Of a stretch of DNA of 64,000 nucleotides, positions 25,863 to 34,137 are shown one piece after another. Source of the DNA: Occallatibacter savannae (lineage in GTDB: Bacteria > Acidobacteriota > Terriglobia > Terriglobales > Acidobacteriaceae); NCBI RefSeq assembly GCF_003131205.1, contig NZ_QFFY01000005.1, positions 248,001 through 312,000 of the forward strand, given 5' to 3'. The translations under genes and the position numbers were made by a program. The stretch's first letter is position 1; each line of letters begins with the position of its first letter. Below the pieces are notes generated by a model, which was not told the origin of the DNA, did not search any database, and saw only the letters and a program-made list of their open reading frames with translations.

Positions 25863-26345
25863 GCAAGGTCGAACGGGGCCAGTTCGTGTTCGGATCAGAA
25901 TCCAGGCGGGAAGCCAGCGGTCGGATGCAGAAAGGACTTCGTTTCAATGTGAGCCCGGTCACGTCGTGACGACGGGACATCCCCCTCCCCCCCCCGGTAC
26001 TCCTTGTAAACAAGTATCCTCTTTTCAATAGCTTGCGATGCGGCAGATATCCGTAACTATGTCATTCGGAAGGACTTATTCGCAAGCTGTGTGATAACAA
26101 AGGACTTGGAACGACAAGGCGACGGCGAAAGCGGACGAGCGCACCAGGGTGCTCAGACCTGAGCGGGCGTGTGGAACGGTGCGCGAAGGCGAGGCTGAGA
26201 GTGCTGCGTGTGCGATTCACATATCCAGTATGACGAAAAAGGTGAAATAGACTGCAAAACGGGCTGAAGGTTTTTCCGTTTAGAATGAGGAGGTTAGGAC
26301 CATTCAAAATGGACCGAGCTTGACCGATCGCGTTTGGAACGAGCC
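25863..26345. other. Intergenic region with a poly-C tract
   Basis: About 480 bp without a recognisable gene. It contains CCCCC-T-C9 at 25981-25995, a mononucleotide tract long enough to slip in replication, and next to it a small palindrome (CTTGT-AA-ACAAG). The right part presumably holds the promoter of the Clp-N protein. Confidence 0.4.
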
Positions 26346-26777
26346 ATGTTCGAGAGATTCAGCGAAAATGCGCGGCGAGCAGTCTTCTTCGCGAGGGCGC
26401 AAGCAAGCGCGTTTGGCGCGGAGGAGATTACGCCCGAACTCCTTCTGCTGGGCATGCTGCAGCGGCCTGCGCTGGAACTGATCCGTCTCATCCACGAGAT
26501 GGACGAAGATGGTCTCGACAGAATGCGAGAGCAGATTGAAGCGGAGATCCCGCGGGGAAACCAAATCTCCCTGAGTGTGGACGTTCCTGTTCCGCAGGAG
26601 CTGAAACGCGTTTTTGAGTACGCGATCGAGGAATCAGATACAGGTCTCAAAACGGTTCAGCCGGGGCATTTGCTCATCGGGATTTTGCGCGAGGCGGGCT
26701 GCCAGGCTGCGGGATTGCTTCGGGCGAATGGGGCGGAGTTGGAAGTTCTGCGTCAGCGAATGCTGAGCGAGCGGTAG
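26346..26777 (+). CDS. Stand-alone Clp N-terminal domain protein
   Basis: From the ATG at 26346 the product is 143 residues. It starts like ClpC (MFERFSENARRAVFFARAQA) and has two Clp-N repeats: EEITPELLLLGMLQRP and, in the second half, LKTVQPGHLLIGILREAG. There is no AAA domain, so it is a stand-alone Clp-N protein of the ClpS-independent adaptor-like type. It may bind substrates or partners of ClpC. No Clp ATPase or protease gene is near. Confidence 0.88.
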   Translation: MFERFSENARRAVFFARAQASAFGAEEITPELLLLGMLQRPALELIRLIHEMDEDGLDRMREQIEAEIPRGNQISLSVDVPVPQELKRVFEYAIEESDTGLKTVQPGHLLIGILREAGCQAAGLLRANGAELEVLRQRMLSER

Positions 26778-26898
26778 GGGCGGCGATGATGCTCGAGCCA
26801 CCGCTCGCGTGTATTTTACTGGTTGGTTATTGAAGGTGGGGGACCACACGTCCGCGATCAGAAATATGATCGAGATCGGACCAGCTAACATTTGAGCC

Positions 26899-27306
26899 AT
26901 GGACACGTTGCGGTTGTCGGATTCTCGGGGACGAGACCAAACGAACTACCGTGAAGAGTGGGCCTTTTACTATGCAGAGAGGCGGCGGCTCTTAACCCGC
27001 CTGACCTTGATGGCTGGCGGGCTTGGCACTTGTGTGTTCTTGCTCTTGACTACTCGAGTAGACAAATACCCGCGCATTGCGCAGGCCCTACTCGTTCTCC
27101 CCTTCGGTTTGCTTCTAATCGTCTTGCCCCTGCAGTGGTTCAAATTTGTTTGGGAGTTCAGAGCTTGGCCCTGTCCGAGATGCGCAGATCGTTTCTTCAC
27201 TTCGGCTTTTGTCAACAATCCGTTTGGTCGTCGTTGCCGACATTGTGGGTTGCTTCGCCTGAAGAGATCCGAAATCAAGAAACTCGAGACCGAAAAGGGA
27301 AGCTGA
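26899..27306 (+). CDS. Membrane protein with zinc ribbon
   Basis: A 135-residue protein. Two hydrophobic segments (LTLMAGGLGTCVFLLLT and ALLVLPFGLLLIVLPLQWF) are followed by a cytoplasmic tail with a zinc ribbon: CPRCADRFF and CRHCGLLRL. No family was recognised. It lies between the Clp-N gene and another small membrane protein gene on the same strand. Confidence 0.6.
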   Translation: MDTLRLSDSRGRDQTNYREEWAFYYAERRRLLTRLTLMAGGLGTCVFLLLTTRVDKYPRIAQALLVLPFGLLLIVLPLQWFKFVWEFRAWPCPRCADRFFTSAFVNNPFGRRCRHCGLLRLKRSEIKKLETEKGS

Positions 27307-27415
27307 GCCTAGTAGCCGCGGTTGACAGTCCATTCGGAAGAGACTTCCGGATTAGCGACATCAGGCCCTTTTCAAAAAATAGAATCGATTTCGATGGATC
27401 GAACGGAGGACCACG

Positions 27416-27790
27416 TTGTTCGACGCTTATACGCGCAAGCAAGTACGCGAGGATGCCATCGAAGAATCTCGCATGAACGAGGAGGCGGAAGCTCGAGCCG
27501 CAGCCAAGTTGAAGAAGTTCTACATCGCTGCGGTGGTGTCAGGTGTTCTGCTGATTCTGACGATCGTAACCATAGTTCCATTCCTTGCGGGTCACTCGCT
27601 TCATAGTCGTTGGGAGGACATCGGGCGGTATCTCGTGATGCTCGCGATGGGGCTACTTCCAGTGTTCATGTTCAGTGCTGCTCTGTCGTTCGGCTTGTGG
27701 CGGTATTCGCGGGGACTGAGAGCAATCCACAGGAAATATGCGCCGCCCTTGAACAAACACCGAACCGGTACACATTCGAAGCAGGACTGA
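27416..27790 (+). CDS. Small two-span membrane protein
   Basis: A 124-residue protein starting at TTG 27416, supported by ACGGAGGACC upstream. A charged helical N-terminus (REDAIEESRMNEEAEARAAA) precedes two membrane segments (FYIAAVVSGVLLILTIVTIV and LVMLAMGLLPVFMFSAALSF). The tail is basic. Unknown function. Confidence 0.6.
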   Translation: MFDAYTRKQVREDAIEESRMNEEAEARAAAKLKKFYIAAVVSGVLLILTIVTIVPFLAGHSLHSRWEDIGRYLVMLAMGLLPVFMFSAALSFGLWRYSRGLRAIHRKYAPPLNKHRTGTHSKQD

Positions 27791-27855
27791 AACGCCATTG
27801 CGGGCAAATGACCGCGTACATGGAGGTAATGCAAAGCTGGCTTCGGATATCCTTC

Positions 27856-27875
27856 GGCACGACTGAAGTCGTGCC
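27856..27875. repeat. 20-bp perfect palindrome related to the 212-bp element ends
   Basis: GGCACGAC-TGAA-GTCGTGCC, eight-base arms and a TGAA loop. The arms equal the outer ends of the larger element at 30110-30281 (GGCACGACTGAA at its left, TGAAGTCGTGC at its right), so this may be a collapsed or minimal form of that element. Confidence 0.75.
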
Positions 27876-27990
27876 CTGACGCTTTTCGTTTTCAATGAGG
27901 AGTGCGCCCTGTGCGTCCAGCATCGCACAAAACTGATGATGGCTGTCCCTGTCAGTGACCGGCACAAACTTATTGCGGGCGGAATGATCG

Positions 27991-28018
27991 TTGCGCTCAT
28001 GCTGAGTTGTGCTATAAC
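27991..28018 (+). promoter_or_regulatory. Candidate promoter of the PadR operon, leaderless start
   Basis: TATAAC at 28013-28018 matches the -10 consensus in five of six bases; a weak -35 (TTGCGC, 27991-27996) is 16 bases upstream. Transcription would begin about at 28025, which is the A of the PadR ATG. No SD is present before that ATG. Confidence 0.45.
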
Positions 28019-28024
28019 TACGTG

Positions 28025-28369
28025 ATGCGAAGTAGTACGCGACACGTAGTAGACGCGAAATTACGGCCGGAACATGGCCATTATTCCGATCCTCCGCTTC
28101 TGGTTCTGGCAAGTCTGGCGAGTGGACCCAAGCATGGACACGCCATGATCGATGACATCGAGAGTCTTTGCGGCTCGCGCTTGGGCCCCGGAACGCTTTA
28201 TGGCGCCATCGCTCGTCTTGAAGAGCAAGGCTGGATCGAGCCGCTTCCTCCAGAGGATCGCCGCCGTCCTTATCGCATAACGACGGAAGGCGTGGCGGTA
28301 TTGCAGACAAAACTCGCGACCCTGCAACGATTCGCGAAAACGGGACTGAAACGCCTGGAGGCTTTGTGA
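28025..28369 (+). CDS. PadR-family transcriptional regulator
   Basis: From ATG 28025 the product is 114 residues. It has the PadR winged helix: YSDPPLLVLASLASGPKHGH, IDDIESLCGSRLGPGTLYGA, IARLEEQGWIEP, RRRPYRITTEGVAVL. PadR proteins repress nearby membrane or efflux functions and respond to small molecules. The stop overlaps the GTG of the next gene (GTGA), and an alpha/beta hydrolase gene follows, so the three form an operon. The gene probably autoregulates; the -10 element lies within ten bases of the start codon. Confidence 0.9.
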   Translation: MRSSTRHVVDAKLRPEHGHYSDPPLLVLASLASGPKHGHAMIDDIESLCGSRLGPGTLYGAIARLEEQGWIEPLPPEDRRRPYRITTEGVAVLQTKLATLQRFAKTGLKRLEAL

Positions 28370-28848
28370 AAGAGCGAGTCGCCCACTGGATAACGCGTCT
28401 GTACCCGCGGCTGTGGAGAGATCGATATGGTGAGGAGTTTGAAGAGCTCCTCACTGTCCAGCCTGGCTCGCTGCGCAACATCTTCAATGTGGTGTGGTCT
28501 GCGTTCCGAGAGCACATCGCTCATGGAACTGTGGCCGCCGAGAATCAGCTATGTCCACGCTTTGGCTCAGTTGTGAGGATGCCGAGCGCAGCGATTCCGA
28601 TGATGATGTCGTTGTCGGCATTCATCGTTGTACTCGTGCATTTAGCAGCTTCGGGAATTGCTCGCCAGGCGGACGAGGGCGCAGCCGCACACATCTGGCA
28701 GATGCTCATGGCCGGGCAGATTCCTGTGCTTCTCTTTTTCGCAATCAAATGGTTGCCCAAGGCGCCAAGGCTGGCGCTTGTTGTGCTTGCTTTGCAGGCC
28801 GCTGCCATCGGGGCTTCAATGGCTCCTGTGTTCCTTCTCAAGTGGTAG
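28366..28848 (+). CDS. PadR-associated membrane protein
   Basis: A 160-residue protein starting with GTG in overlap with the PadR stop. The opening segment (HWITRLYPRLWRDRYGEEFE, then ELLTVQPGSLRNIFNVVWSA) is the 'LYPRxWRxRYGEEFxxLL' module often found with PadR regulators. Three hydrophobic segments follow (MMMSLSAFIVVLVHLA, MLMAGQIPVLLFFAIKW, LVVLALQAAAIGASMAP). Its function is unknown; context suggests it is regulated by PadR. Confidence 0.75.
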   Translation: MKERVAHWITRLYPRLWRDRYGEEFEELLTVQPGSLRNIFNVVWSAFREHIAHGTVAAENQLCPRFGSVVRMPSAAIPMMMSLSAFIVVLVHLAASGIARQADEGAAAHIWQMLMAGQIPVLLFFAIKWLPKAPRLALVVLALQAAAIGASMAPVFLLKW

Positions 28849-28861
28849 TTCAGGAGAGAAG

Positions 28862-30064
28862 ATGCGGCCACTGAGAAGAGTTGCGAAAATTCTGACTGTA
28901 ATCGGAATTTGCGCTTTGGCCGCGCTCGCTTTTGTGCTGTGCGGGTTGTGGGCTGATCATCGGCAAGAAACAACCCTGCTCATGCCTACGGGCCCGTATG
29001 CCGTGGGGCGCATCACCTACGACTGGCGCGATGCCACTCAGCAGGAACTGTTGGCGCCACGCGCTGGGATCCATCGAGAGATTTTCGGGTGGATCTGGTA
29101 TCCAGCGTCGACGCAAACTGGGGCGAAGCCTGCAGACTACTTTCCGCGTTCGTGGCGGAATGCGCTCGACCAGCAGCGCGGATGGTTTTTGACAACCTTC
29201 TTGTGGAGAGACTTTTCGCGGGTCCGCGCACACAGCCTGGATGCGCCGGCTATCGCGCCATCGCAGCAGAGCTATCCAGTTGTGCTCATGCGTGCCGGCG
29301 CGGGGGCGGAGATTGCCAATTATTCGAGTCTTGCGGAGGATCTGGCCAGCCATGGTTACATCGTGGTGGGATTCGACGCTCCGTATCGCAGCACGATGGT
29401 TGTTTTTCCTGATGGAAGGAGCATTGTTCGAACTTCGCAGAACAATGCGGACCTGGTGAGTGGAGAACAGCAGAAGCAATTGGGAATCAGGCTGGTGCAG
29501 GCGTGGAGTTCTGATATGCGGTTTGCGCTCGATGAGCTGAAGGAACTGAACGCGTCTGATCCGTCAAACCGTCTCAAGGGGCGGCTTGATCTGGCGAAAG
29601 TTGGCGTCTTCGGACACTCGCTCGGTGGGGCTACCGCACTGCAATTCTGTCACGATGACAGCCAATGCAAAGCCGGTGCTGACGTGGACGGTGCTCCGCT
29701 GGGCAGCGTAGTAGATGAGGGTGTAAAGCAGCCGTTCTTGTTTCTGCTGAGCGATCACAGTCGCGAGGCGAAATCTGAAACTGCTCCAGTGTTGACGGAT
29801 CTGCATTCAATTTACGACCGGTTACCGGCTGATCGAAGGCTGTGGATCGGGCTGAGAGGCGCCGGGCACTTTGGCTTCACGGATTTGACCGTCTTGCTGA
29901 TGGATATTGCTCACGTCTTGAAGATTGTGCCGATGAGCAATAAGCGCCAGATAGAACTCAGCCGAAATTGCCTGCGCAGTTTCTTCGATGTCTACCTGAA
30001 AGGTGCGCCTCCGTCTGAACTGGGTTCCCTAAGCGGGTACCAGGAAATCGAATACTCACATTGA
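28862..30064 (+). CDS. Alpha/beta hydrolase, PAF-acetylhydrolase-like
   Basis: The ATG at 28862 follows AGGAGAG; the product is 400 residues. A membrane anchor or signal (ILTVIGICALAALAFVLCG) precedes an alpha/beta hydrolase domain of the platelet-activating-factor acetylhydrolase type: YPVVLMRAGAG, HGYIVVGFDAPYRST, the nucleophile elbow VFGHSLGGATAL and a late histidine in GAGHFGFTDLT. The likely reaction is hydrolysis of an ester such as a short-chain acyl group on a lipid; the substrate is unknown. It is the third gene of the PadR operon, 13 bp after the membrane protein gene. Confidence 0.82.
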   Translation: MRPLRRVAKILTVIGICALAALAFVLCGLWADHRQETTLLMPTGPYAVGRITYDWRDATQQELLAPRAGIHREIFGWIWYPASTQTGAKPADYFPRSWRNALDQQRGWFLTTFLWRDFSRVRAHSLDAPAIAPSQQSYPVVLMRAGAGAEIANYSSLAEDLASHGYIVVGFDAPYRSTMVVFPDGRSIVRTSQNNADLVSGEQQKQLGIRLVQAWSSDMRFALDELKELNASDPSNRLKGRLDLAKVGVFGHSLGGATALQFCHDDSQCKAGADVDGAPLGSVVDEGVKQPFLFLLSDHSREAKSETAPVLTDLHSIYDRLPADRRLWIGLRGAGHFGFTDLTVLLMDIAHVLKIVPMSNKRQIELSRNCLRSFFDVYLKGAPPSELGSLSGYQEIEYSH

Positions 30065-30070
30065 GGTGGG

Positions 30071-30282
30071 CCTCAGGGGCTGAAGCCCACGTGTTTTTGG
30101 GCGGTTGGCGGCACGACTGAACAGGTTGCTGAAAAATACACCGGTCTTGGTGGGACTCGTCGAAGCCGTCCCGCGGCGGCTAAAGCCGCGCTCTATTTGT
30201 ACCCCTTATCGGCACAGATAAATCTGTGCCCTTTCAAAACAAAGCCGTTTCGGACTTCTGCAGCAAGCTGTGAAGTCGTGCG
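30071..30282. repeat. MITE-like composite palindromic element, copy 1
   Basis: This copy aligns over its whole length with 57764-57976. Nested palindromes are visible: the outer ends GGCACGACTGAACAG... (from 30110) and ...CAAGCTGTGAAGTCGTGC (to 30281) are imperfect terminal inverted repeats of about 27 bases; inside are GCGGC-TAAA-GCCGC and GGCACAGA-TAAA-TCTGTGCC. Just left of it is GTGGGC...GCCCAC. It encodes no protein and separates the hydrolase operon from the reductase gene. Confidence 0.8.
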
Positions 30283-30345
30283 TTGATACAAAACTAGTCG
30301 AAGCGGTGGGGAGGTCGTGCATTGATACAAAACAAATCGATGCGG
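30276..30345 (+). repeat. Two direct repeats GTCGTGCRTTGATACAAAAC
   Basis: GTCGTGC followed by RTTGATACAAAAC occurs twice (near 30276 and 30316), about 40 bases apart, starting at the right end of the composite element. The second copy has no palindromic partner. It looks like a local duplication of the element junction. Confidence 0.6.
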
Positions 30346-30430
30346 CGACCGAATGCTTAAATACCGCGCGGGAAGCGGGTGTGGTTCCGGGGCTGCACGG
30401 TCAGGAGGCAAGGGGCAGTATGCTGGCGTT

Positions 30431-31438
30431 GTGGCTACTGAAAGTCGTGAAGTTCGTCTCGCCAAGCGTCCACAGGGAGAACCCGGGCTGGACTGTTTTT
30501 CATTCGCAAGCGTGACTCTTCCGGATCCGGGGCAGGGCGAGGTGCTGGTGCGAAATCTCTGCATGTCGGTGGATCCGTACATGCGGGGGCGAATGAATGA
30601 GGGCAAGTCGTATGTGCCCCAGTTTGAGATTGGCAAGCCGCTGGAAGGCACGGCGGTGGGGCGCGTGATTGCGTCGCGCGATGAGAAGCTACCGGTGGGC
30701 ACGCTGGTGCTGAGCATGTATGGATGGCGCGATGCGTATGTTGCGCCTGCGGCTCATTTGCGGGTGGTGGATGCGACGGCGGCTCCCGCGTCGGCTTACC
30801 TGGGAATTCTGGGTGTTACGGGGCTCACGGCGTGGGTTGGGCTGTTTACGATTGCGAAGCTGAAGGACGGGGAGACGGTTTTCATCTCCGCAGGTGCGGG
30901 AGCTGTGGGGAGCGCTGCATGCCAATTTGCAAAGATGCACGGATGCCGGGTGATTGCGAGCGCGGGTTCAGAGGACAAGCTCCTTTTTCTGCGCAATGAA
31001 CTGAAGGTGGACTACGCGTTCAACTATCGCAATGGCGATGCAAGGGAGCATTTGAGCAAGGCTGCTCCGGATGGCATTCACGTTTACTTCGACAACACGC
31101 AGGGAACGCAACTGGAGGCTGCTCTGTATGCGCTGCTGCCTTATGGGCGGGTAGCGATGTGCGGCGGGATTGCGGGCTACAACGTGCCGGTGCCGGGGCC
31201 GCGCAATTTGATTCAGGCGGTGGGGAAGCGTCTGCGGCTGGAGGGATTCATCGTTTCGGATCACTTCAAGGAGATGCCCGCGCTGCTGGCTGAGGCGGTG
31301 CCGGCGCTGGCTGCCGGGAAGCTGATCAACCGCGAGACGTTTGTGGATGGGCTGGATCGGGCGCCGGAGGCGTTTCTGGAGCTTCTGCGGCCGGGGGCGG
31401 GGAATATCGGGAAGATGGTGGTCAGGCTGGCGGAGTGA
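30431..31438 (+). CDS. NADPH-dependent MDR-family reductase (CurA/LTB4-dehydrogenase-like)
   Basis: From a GTG at 30431 the product is 335 residues, the usual length for the family. It begins ESREVRLAKRPQGEP, the typical N-terminus of CurA/leukotriene-B4 12-hydroxydehydrogenase enzymes. MSVDPYMRGRM and the Rossmann region VFISAGAGAVGSAACQFAK, then CRVIASAGSEDKL are present. These zinc-free MDR enzymes reduce alpha,beta-unsaturated carbonyls with NADPH. The start is uncertain: AGGAGG lies at about 30403, nearer to an out-of-frame ATG at 30420. Confidence 0.88.
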   Translation: MATESREVRLAKRPQGEPGLDCFSFASVTLPDPGQGEVLVRNLCMSVDPYMRGRMNEGKSYVPQFEIGKPLEGTAVGRVIASRDEKLPVGTLVLSMYGWRDAYVAPAAHLRVVDATAAPASAYLGILGVTGLTAWVGLFTIAKLKDGETVFISAGAGAVGSAACQFAKMHGCRVIASAGSEDKLLFLRNELKVDYAFNYRNGDAREHLSKAAPDGIHVYFDNTQGTQLEAALYALLPYGRVAMCGGIAGYNVPVPGPRNLIQAVGKRLRLEGFIVSDHFKEMPALLAEAVPALAAGKLINRETFVDGLDRAPEAFLELLRPGAGNIGKMVVRLAE

Positions 31439-31578
31439 TGGGGGCGGAGTTGATGCTGTTACTTTGCACCCGAATTCTTGCCCAAGCCAAGCGTCGGCGG
31501 CACTTCTAGCGCGGCTTGCTTGTTTCAAGCACTCTGCTTTGAGACCTACCGGAGGAACAAAGCAGATTCTTCGCTTAC

Positions 31579-31602
31579 CACCCCCAAGCTGGATAAAACG
31601 CT
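31579..31602. other. Hairpin CCCAAGC / GCTTGGG in the reductase-nrdR gap
   Basis: A perfect 7-bp stem with a ten-base loop in the 227-bp convergent gap between the reductase gene and nrdR. There is no T-tract, so a terminator role is doubtful. The rest of this gap holds no recognisable gene. Confidence 0.35.
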
Positions 31603-31665
31603 TGGGGCCCCGTGCGCTCAGAATGACAGGTCACTTGAGAACGTAGTCGAGGTTGTGTACGACCA

Positions 31666-32142
31666 TTACTTCTTTGTTTTGCCGGTGCGGTGGCTTTCGA
31701 GGAGGCCTTCGAGTTCTTCCTTGAACTCGCGGACGTCTTTGAAGTCGCGGTAGACGGAGGCGAAGCGGATGTAGGCGACGGTGTCGAGGCCTTTGAGGTG
31801 TTGCATGATGAGCTCGCCGATTTCGGAGGTGGTGCGCTCGCGCTCGGGAGCGTCCATGAGGTAGGTCTCGGTGGCGTCGACGACTTTTTCGAGTTGGGTG
31901 GAGGAGACGGGGCGTTTTTCGCAGGCGCGGAGGAGGCCGCTGAGAATTTTCTGGCGATCGAAGCGCTCGCGGCGGCCGTCTTTTTTGACGACCATGTAGG
32001 GGATTTCGTCGATGCGTTCGTAGGTGGTGAAGCGGCGATTGCACTTCTCGCACTCGCGGCGTCGGCGAATGGAGTCAGCTTCTTTGCTTTCGCGCGAGTC
32101 GACCACGCGATCCTGAAGAAATCCGCAGTAGGGGCACTTCAT
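31666..32142 (-). CDS. nrdR: Transcriptional repressor NrdR
   Basis: A 158-residue NrdR. The N-terminal zinc ribbon is MKCPYCGFLQDRVVDSRES with the second pair CEKCNRRFTTYER, followed by the ATP-cone (YMVVKKDGRRERFDRQKILS). NrdR binds ATP/dATP and represses ribonucleotide reductase operons. It ends with the usual DFKDVREFKEELEGL. No nrd gene is in the window. The length and motifs are complete. Confidence 0.97.
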   Translation of the reverse strand: MKCPYCGFLQDRVVDSRESKEADSIRRRRECEKCNRRFTTYERIDEIPYMVVKKDGRRERFDRQKILSGLLRACEKRPVSSTQLEKVVDATETYLMDAPERERTTSEIGELIMQHLKGLDTVAYIRFASVYRDFKDVREFKEELEGLLESHRTGKTKK

Positions 32143-32207
32143 GCTAAGGGGATTCTAAATGGGTTGGAGCAAGCAGCCGGAAGCCGCTCACGGGAGAGTC
32201 AGATCAA

Positions 32208-32242
32208 AGCTGTTAGCTATTAGCTATTAGCTGTTAGCTGCT
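32208..32242. repeat. Heptamer array AGCTNTT, five copies
   Basis: AGCTGTT, AGCTATT, AGCTATT, AGCTGTT, AGCTGCT lie head to tail in exact 7-base register between nrdR and the DegT gene. No inverted half is obvious here, unlike the arrays at 37.1 and 48.8 kb. Confidence 0.85.
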
Positions 32243-32246
32243 GGTT

Positions 32247-33437
32247 TCAGGAGAGGAAGTCGGCGATGGCGGTGACCACCGTTTGCTGTTCGTCTTCGCG
32301 GAGTTCGGGGAAGATGGGGAGGGCGAGGACTTCGCGGGCGGCGCGTTCGGCTTCGGGGAAGTCGCCTTCGGCATAGCCGAGGCTTTTGAGTGCCGTCTGC
32401 AGGTGGAGCGGGACGGGGTAGTAGATCTCTGAGCCGATGTTGCGGGCGGACAGGAAGTCGCGGAGCTGGTCGCGGCGAGCGCAGCGGACCACATACTGAT
32501 GCCAGACGTGGTGAGCGCCGGGGACCTCGGTGGGCAGGACGAGTCCTCTGGCGGGATAGGGGCCGGGGTTGGCGATGCCGGCTTTCCGGAAGAGATCGTC
32601 GTAGCGATGGGCTATGGTGCGGCGGGCGTCGTTCCAGCCGGCGATGTATTTGAGCTTGATTTCGAGAATGGCGCCCTGAAAGCCGTCGAGGCGGGCGTTC
32701 CAGCCGAGTTCGTCGTGGTGATAGCGGCGGCGCATTCCGTGCTGGCGGAGCATGCGGGCGCGCTCGGCGACCTCGTCGTTATTGGTCGTGACCATGCCGG
32801 CGTCTCCGGCAGCACTGAGGTTCTTCGTGGGGTAGAAGCTGAAGGCGGCGGCATCGCCGAGGGTGCCGGCGGGTTTCTTGTTCCAGCGGGCGCCCCAGGC
32901 CTGAGCGGCGTCTTCGATGAGTTTGAGGCCGTGGTCGTCGGCGGCTTTGGTGAGGGCGTCCCAGTCGGCGCACTGGCCGTAGAGGTGGACGGGGAGGATG
33001 GCCTTGACGTTGGAGGCGGAGGGCGAGTCGAGGGCGGTGCGGATGGCAGCGGCATCGAGGTTGAAGGTGGCAGGATCGATGTCGGCGAGGATGGCTTCGG
33101 CTCCGGCGCGGAGGATGGCGCTGACGGAGGCGAAGAAGCTGAAGGGGGTGGTGATGACGGAGTCGCCGGGTCCGATGTGAGCAGCGGCGAGAGCGAGCCA
33201 GAGGGCGTCCGTGCCTGAAGAGCAGCCGATGGCGTGACTTACGCCGAGCTGGGCGGCGGCGGCGTGTTCAAAGGAGGCAACCTGCTCGCCAAGAATGAAT
33301 TGCTGCGTCTCTAGGACATGCTCGAGGGCGGCGAGGAGTTCCTTGTGCAGGGGCTCGTATTGCCGTTTGAGGTCGAGCATGGGGACGGCAATGGCCGTCT
33401 TGTTGTGGGATGGTGCTGATTGCGGATGGTCTGGCAC
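32247..33437 (-). CDS. DegT/DnrJ/EryC1 sugar aminotransferase
   Basis: A 396-residue PLP-dependent enzyme (GTG at 33437; an ATG at 33380, giving MLDLKRQYEPLH, is also possible). Signatures: GCSSGTDALWLALAA, TTPFSFFASVSAILRAGA, PVHLYGQ, LIEDAAQAWGA (PLP-binding Asp) and the Schiff-base lysine in FSFYPTKNLSAAGDAG. It makes amino sugars on nucleotide-sugar precursors. It is not next to the polysaccharide locus at the left end, but it could supply an amino sugar for a surface glycan. Codon usage is strongly GC-biased, as in its neighbours. Confidence 0.93.
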   Translation of the reverse strand: MPDHPQSAPSHNKTAIAVPMLDLKRQYEPLHKELLAALEHVLETQQFILGEQVASFEHAAAAQLGVSHAIGCSSGTDALWLALAAAHIGPGDSVITTPFSFFASVSAILRAGAEAILADIDPATFNLDAAAIRTALDSPSASNVKAILPVHLYGQCADWDALTKAADDHGLKLIEDAAQAWGARWNKKPAGTLGDAAAFSFYPTKNLSAAGDAGMVTTNNDEVAERARMLRQHGMRRRYHHDELGWNARLDGFQGAILEIKLKYIAGWNDARRTIAHRYDDLFRKAGIANPGPYPARGLVLPTEVPGAHHVWHQYVVRCARRDQLRDFLSARNIGSEIYYPVPLHLQTALKSLGYAEGDFPEAERAAREVLALPIFPELREDEQQTVVTAIADFLS

Positions 33438-33511
33438 AGATCATGGTAACAGCAGGTTCCGTATCAGATCGGTCAGGCAGGGCTGTCGGATTGGGACAGG
33501 CGTGGCGATCT

Positions 33512-33550
33512 CTCCCAGGTCCCCAAGTGCGAGGGACCTGGGGCACCCGG
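33512..33550 (+). repeat. GGGGCACCC-flanked hairpin, copy A
   Basis: Stem CCCAGGTCCC / GGGACCTGGG (10 bp, perfect) with loop CAAGTGCGA, followed by GCACCCG. It lies between the divergent DegT and hfq genes. It is identical in stem and loop to the copy at 59827. Confidence 0.9.
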
Positions 33551-33613
33551 GGCAGCCGCGTGCCGGATTGTGACGAGAGGCGTGACTGGCGGGAAAGATT
33601 GGCCGGGGAGAGG

Positions 33614-33642
33614 TTGAAAAGGGAAGGGAACCTCTATATTGT
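33614..33642 (+). promoter_or_regulatory. Candidate sigma-70 promoter for hfq
   Basis: TTGAAA (33614-33619) and TATTGT (33637-33642) are separated by 17 bases. The expected transcript would have a 5' leader of about 120 bases before the hfq ATG. Confidence 0.5.
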
Positions 33643-33767
33643 GGTCACATTGCGGGAATTGGCGGCAGTGGGGCTTCCGATGCCGTCCCCGTCGTTTTGT
33701 CTTCTAACAAAGGGCGCAGCGCGTTTGCATCCAACAAAATCTAAGTAAAGAAGCAGGAGATCGGCAT

Positions 33768-34073
33768 ATGGATAACAAGCCGGCACAGAACATTCAGGAC
33801 ACCTTCCTGAATACAGTTCGCAAGGACAAGACCCCCATCACGATTTATCTGGTCAGCGGCGTGAAGCTAACCGGAAAGATCCGCTCCTTCGACAAGTACT
33901 CCGTACTGCTGGAGAACAACAGTCAGGAGCAGTTGATTTTCAAACACGCCATTTCGACCGTAGTGAGCAATCGGAGTGTGATGCACGCTGAGCATCGCCC
34001 TGCGATGACCGGCATGGGCCCCGCCGCAGTTCCGGCGCCCGCACCGCCGGCAGCGAACGCCGAGCAGCGATAA
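33768..34073 (+). CDS. hfq: RNA chaperone Hfq
   Basis: A 101-residue Hfq. Sm1 is KTPITIYLVSGVKLTGKIRS with FDKYSVLLE, and Sm2 is LIFKHAISTVVS; the usual YKHAIST reads FKHAIST. The N-terminus (QNIQDTFLNTVRKDK) is canonical. The C-terminal tail is Ala/Pro-rich and longer than the core. Hfq hexamers pair sRNAs with mRNAs. AGGAG precedes the ATG. hflX follows 19-64 bp downstream depending on the start, as in the widespread hfq-hflX operon. Confidence 0.97.
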   Translation: MDNKPAQNIQDTFLNTVRKDKTPITIYLVSGVKLTGKIRSFDKYSVLLENNSQEQLIFKHAISTVVSNRSVMHAEHRPAMTGMGPAAVPAPAPPAANAEQR

Positions 34074-34137
34074 GACAGGGAGCGCCGTAGTTTTGGCAGT
34101 TGAAGGCGGTACCGGTATTCAAGGCCGGAACCCCTCG

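Noticed and set aside
33512..33550. GGGGCACCC hairpins as ordinary rho-independent terminators
   Set aside because: No T-tract follows; the 3' flank is GCACCCG. One copy lies inside a coding sequence and one between divergent genes, where a terminator makes little sense.
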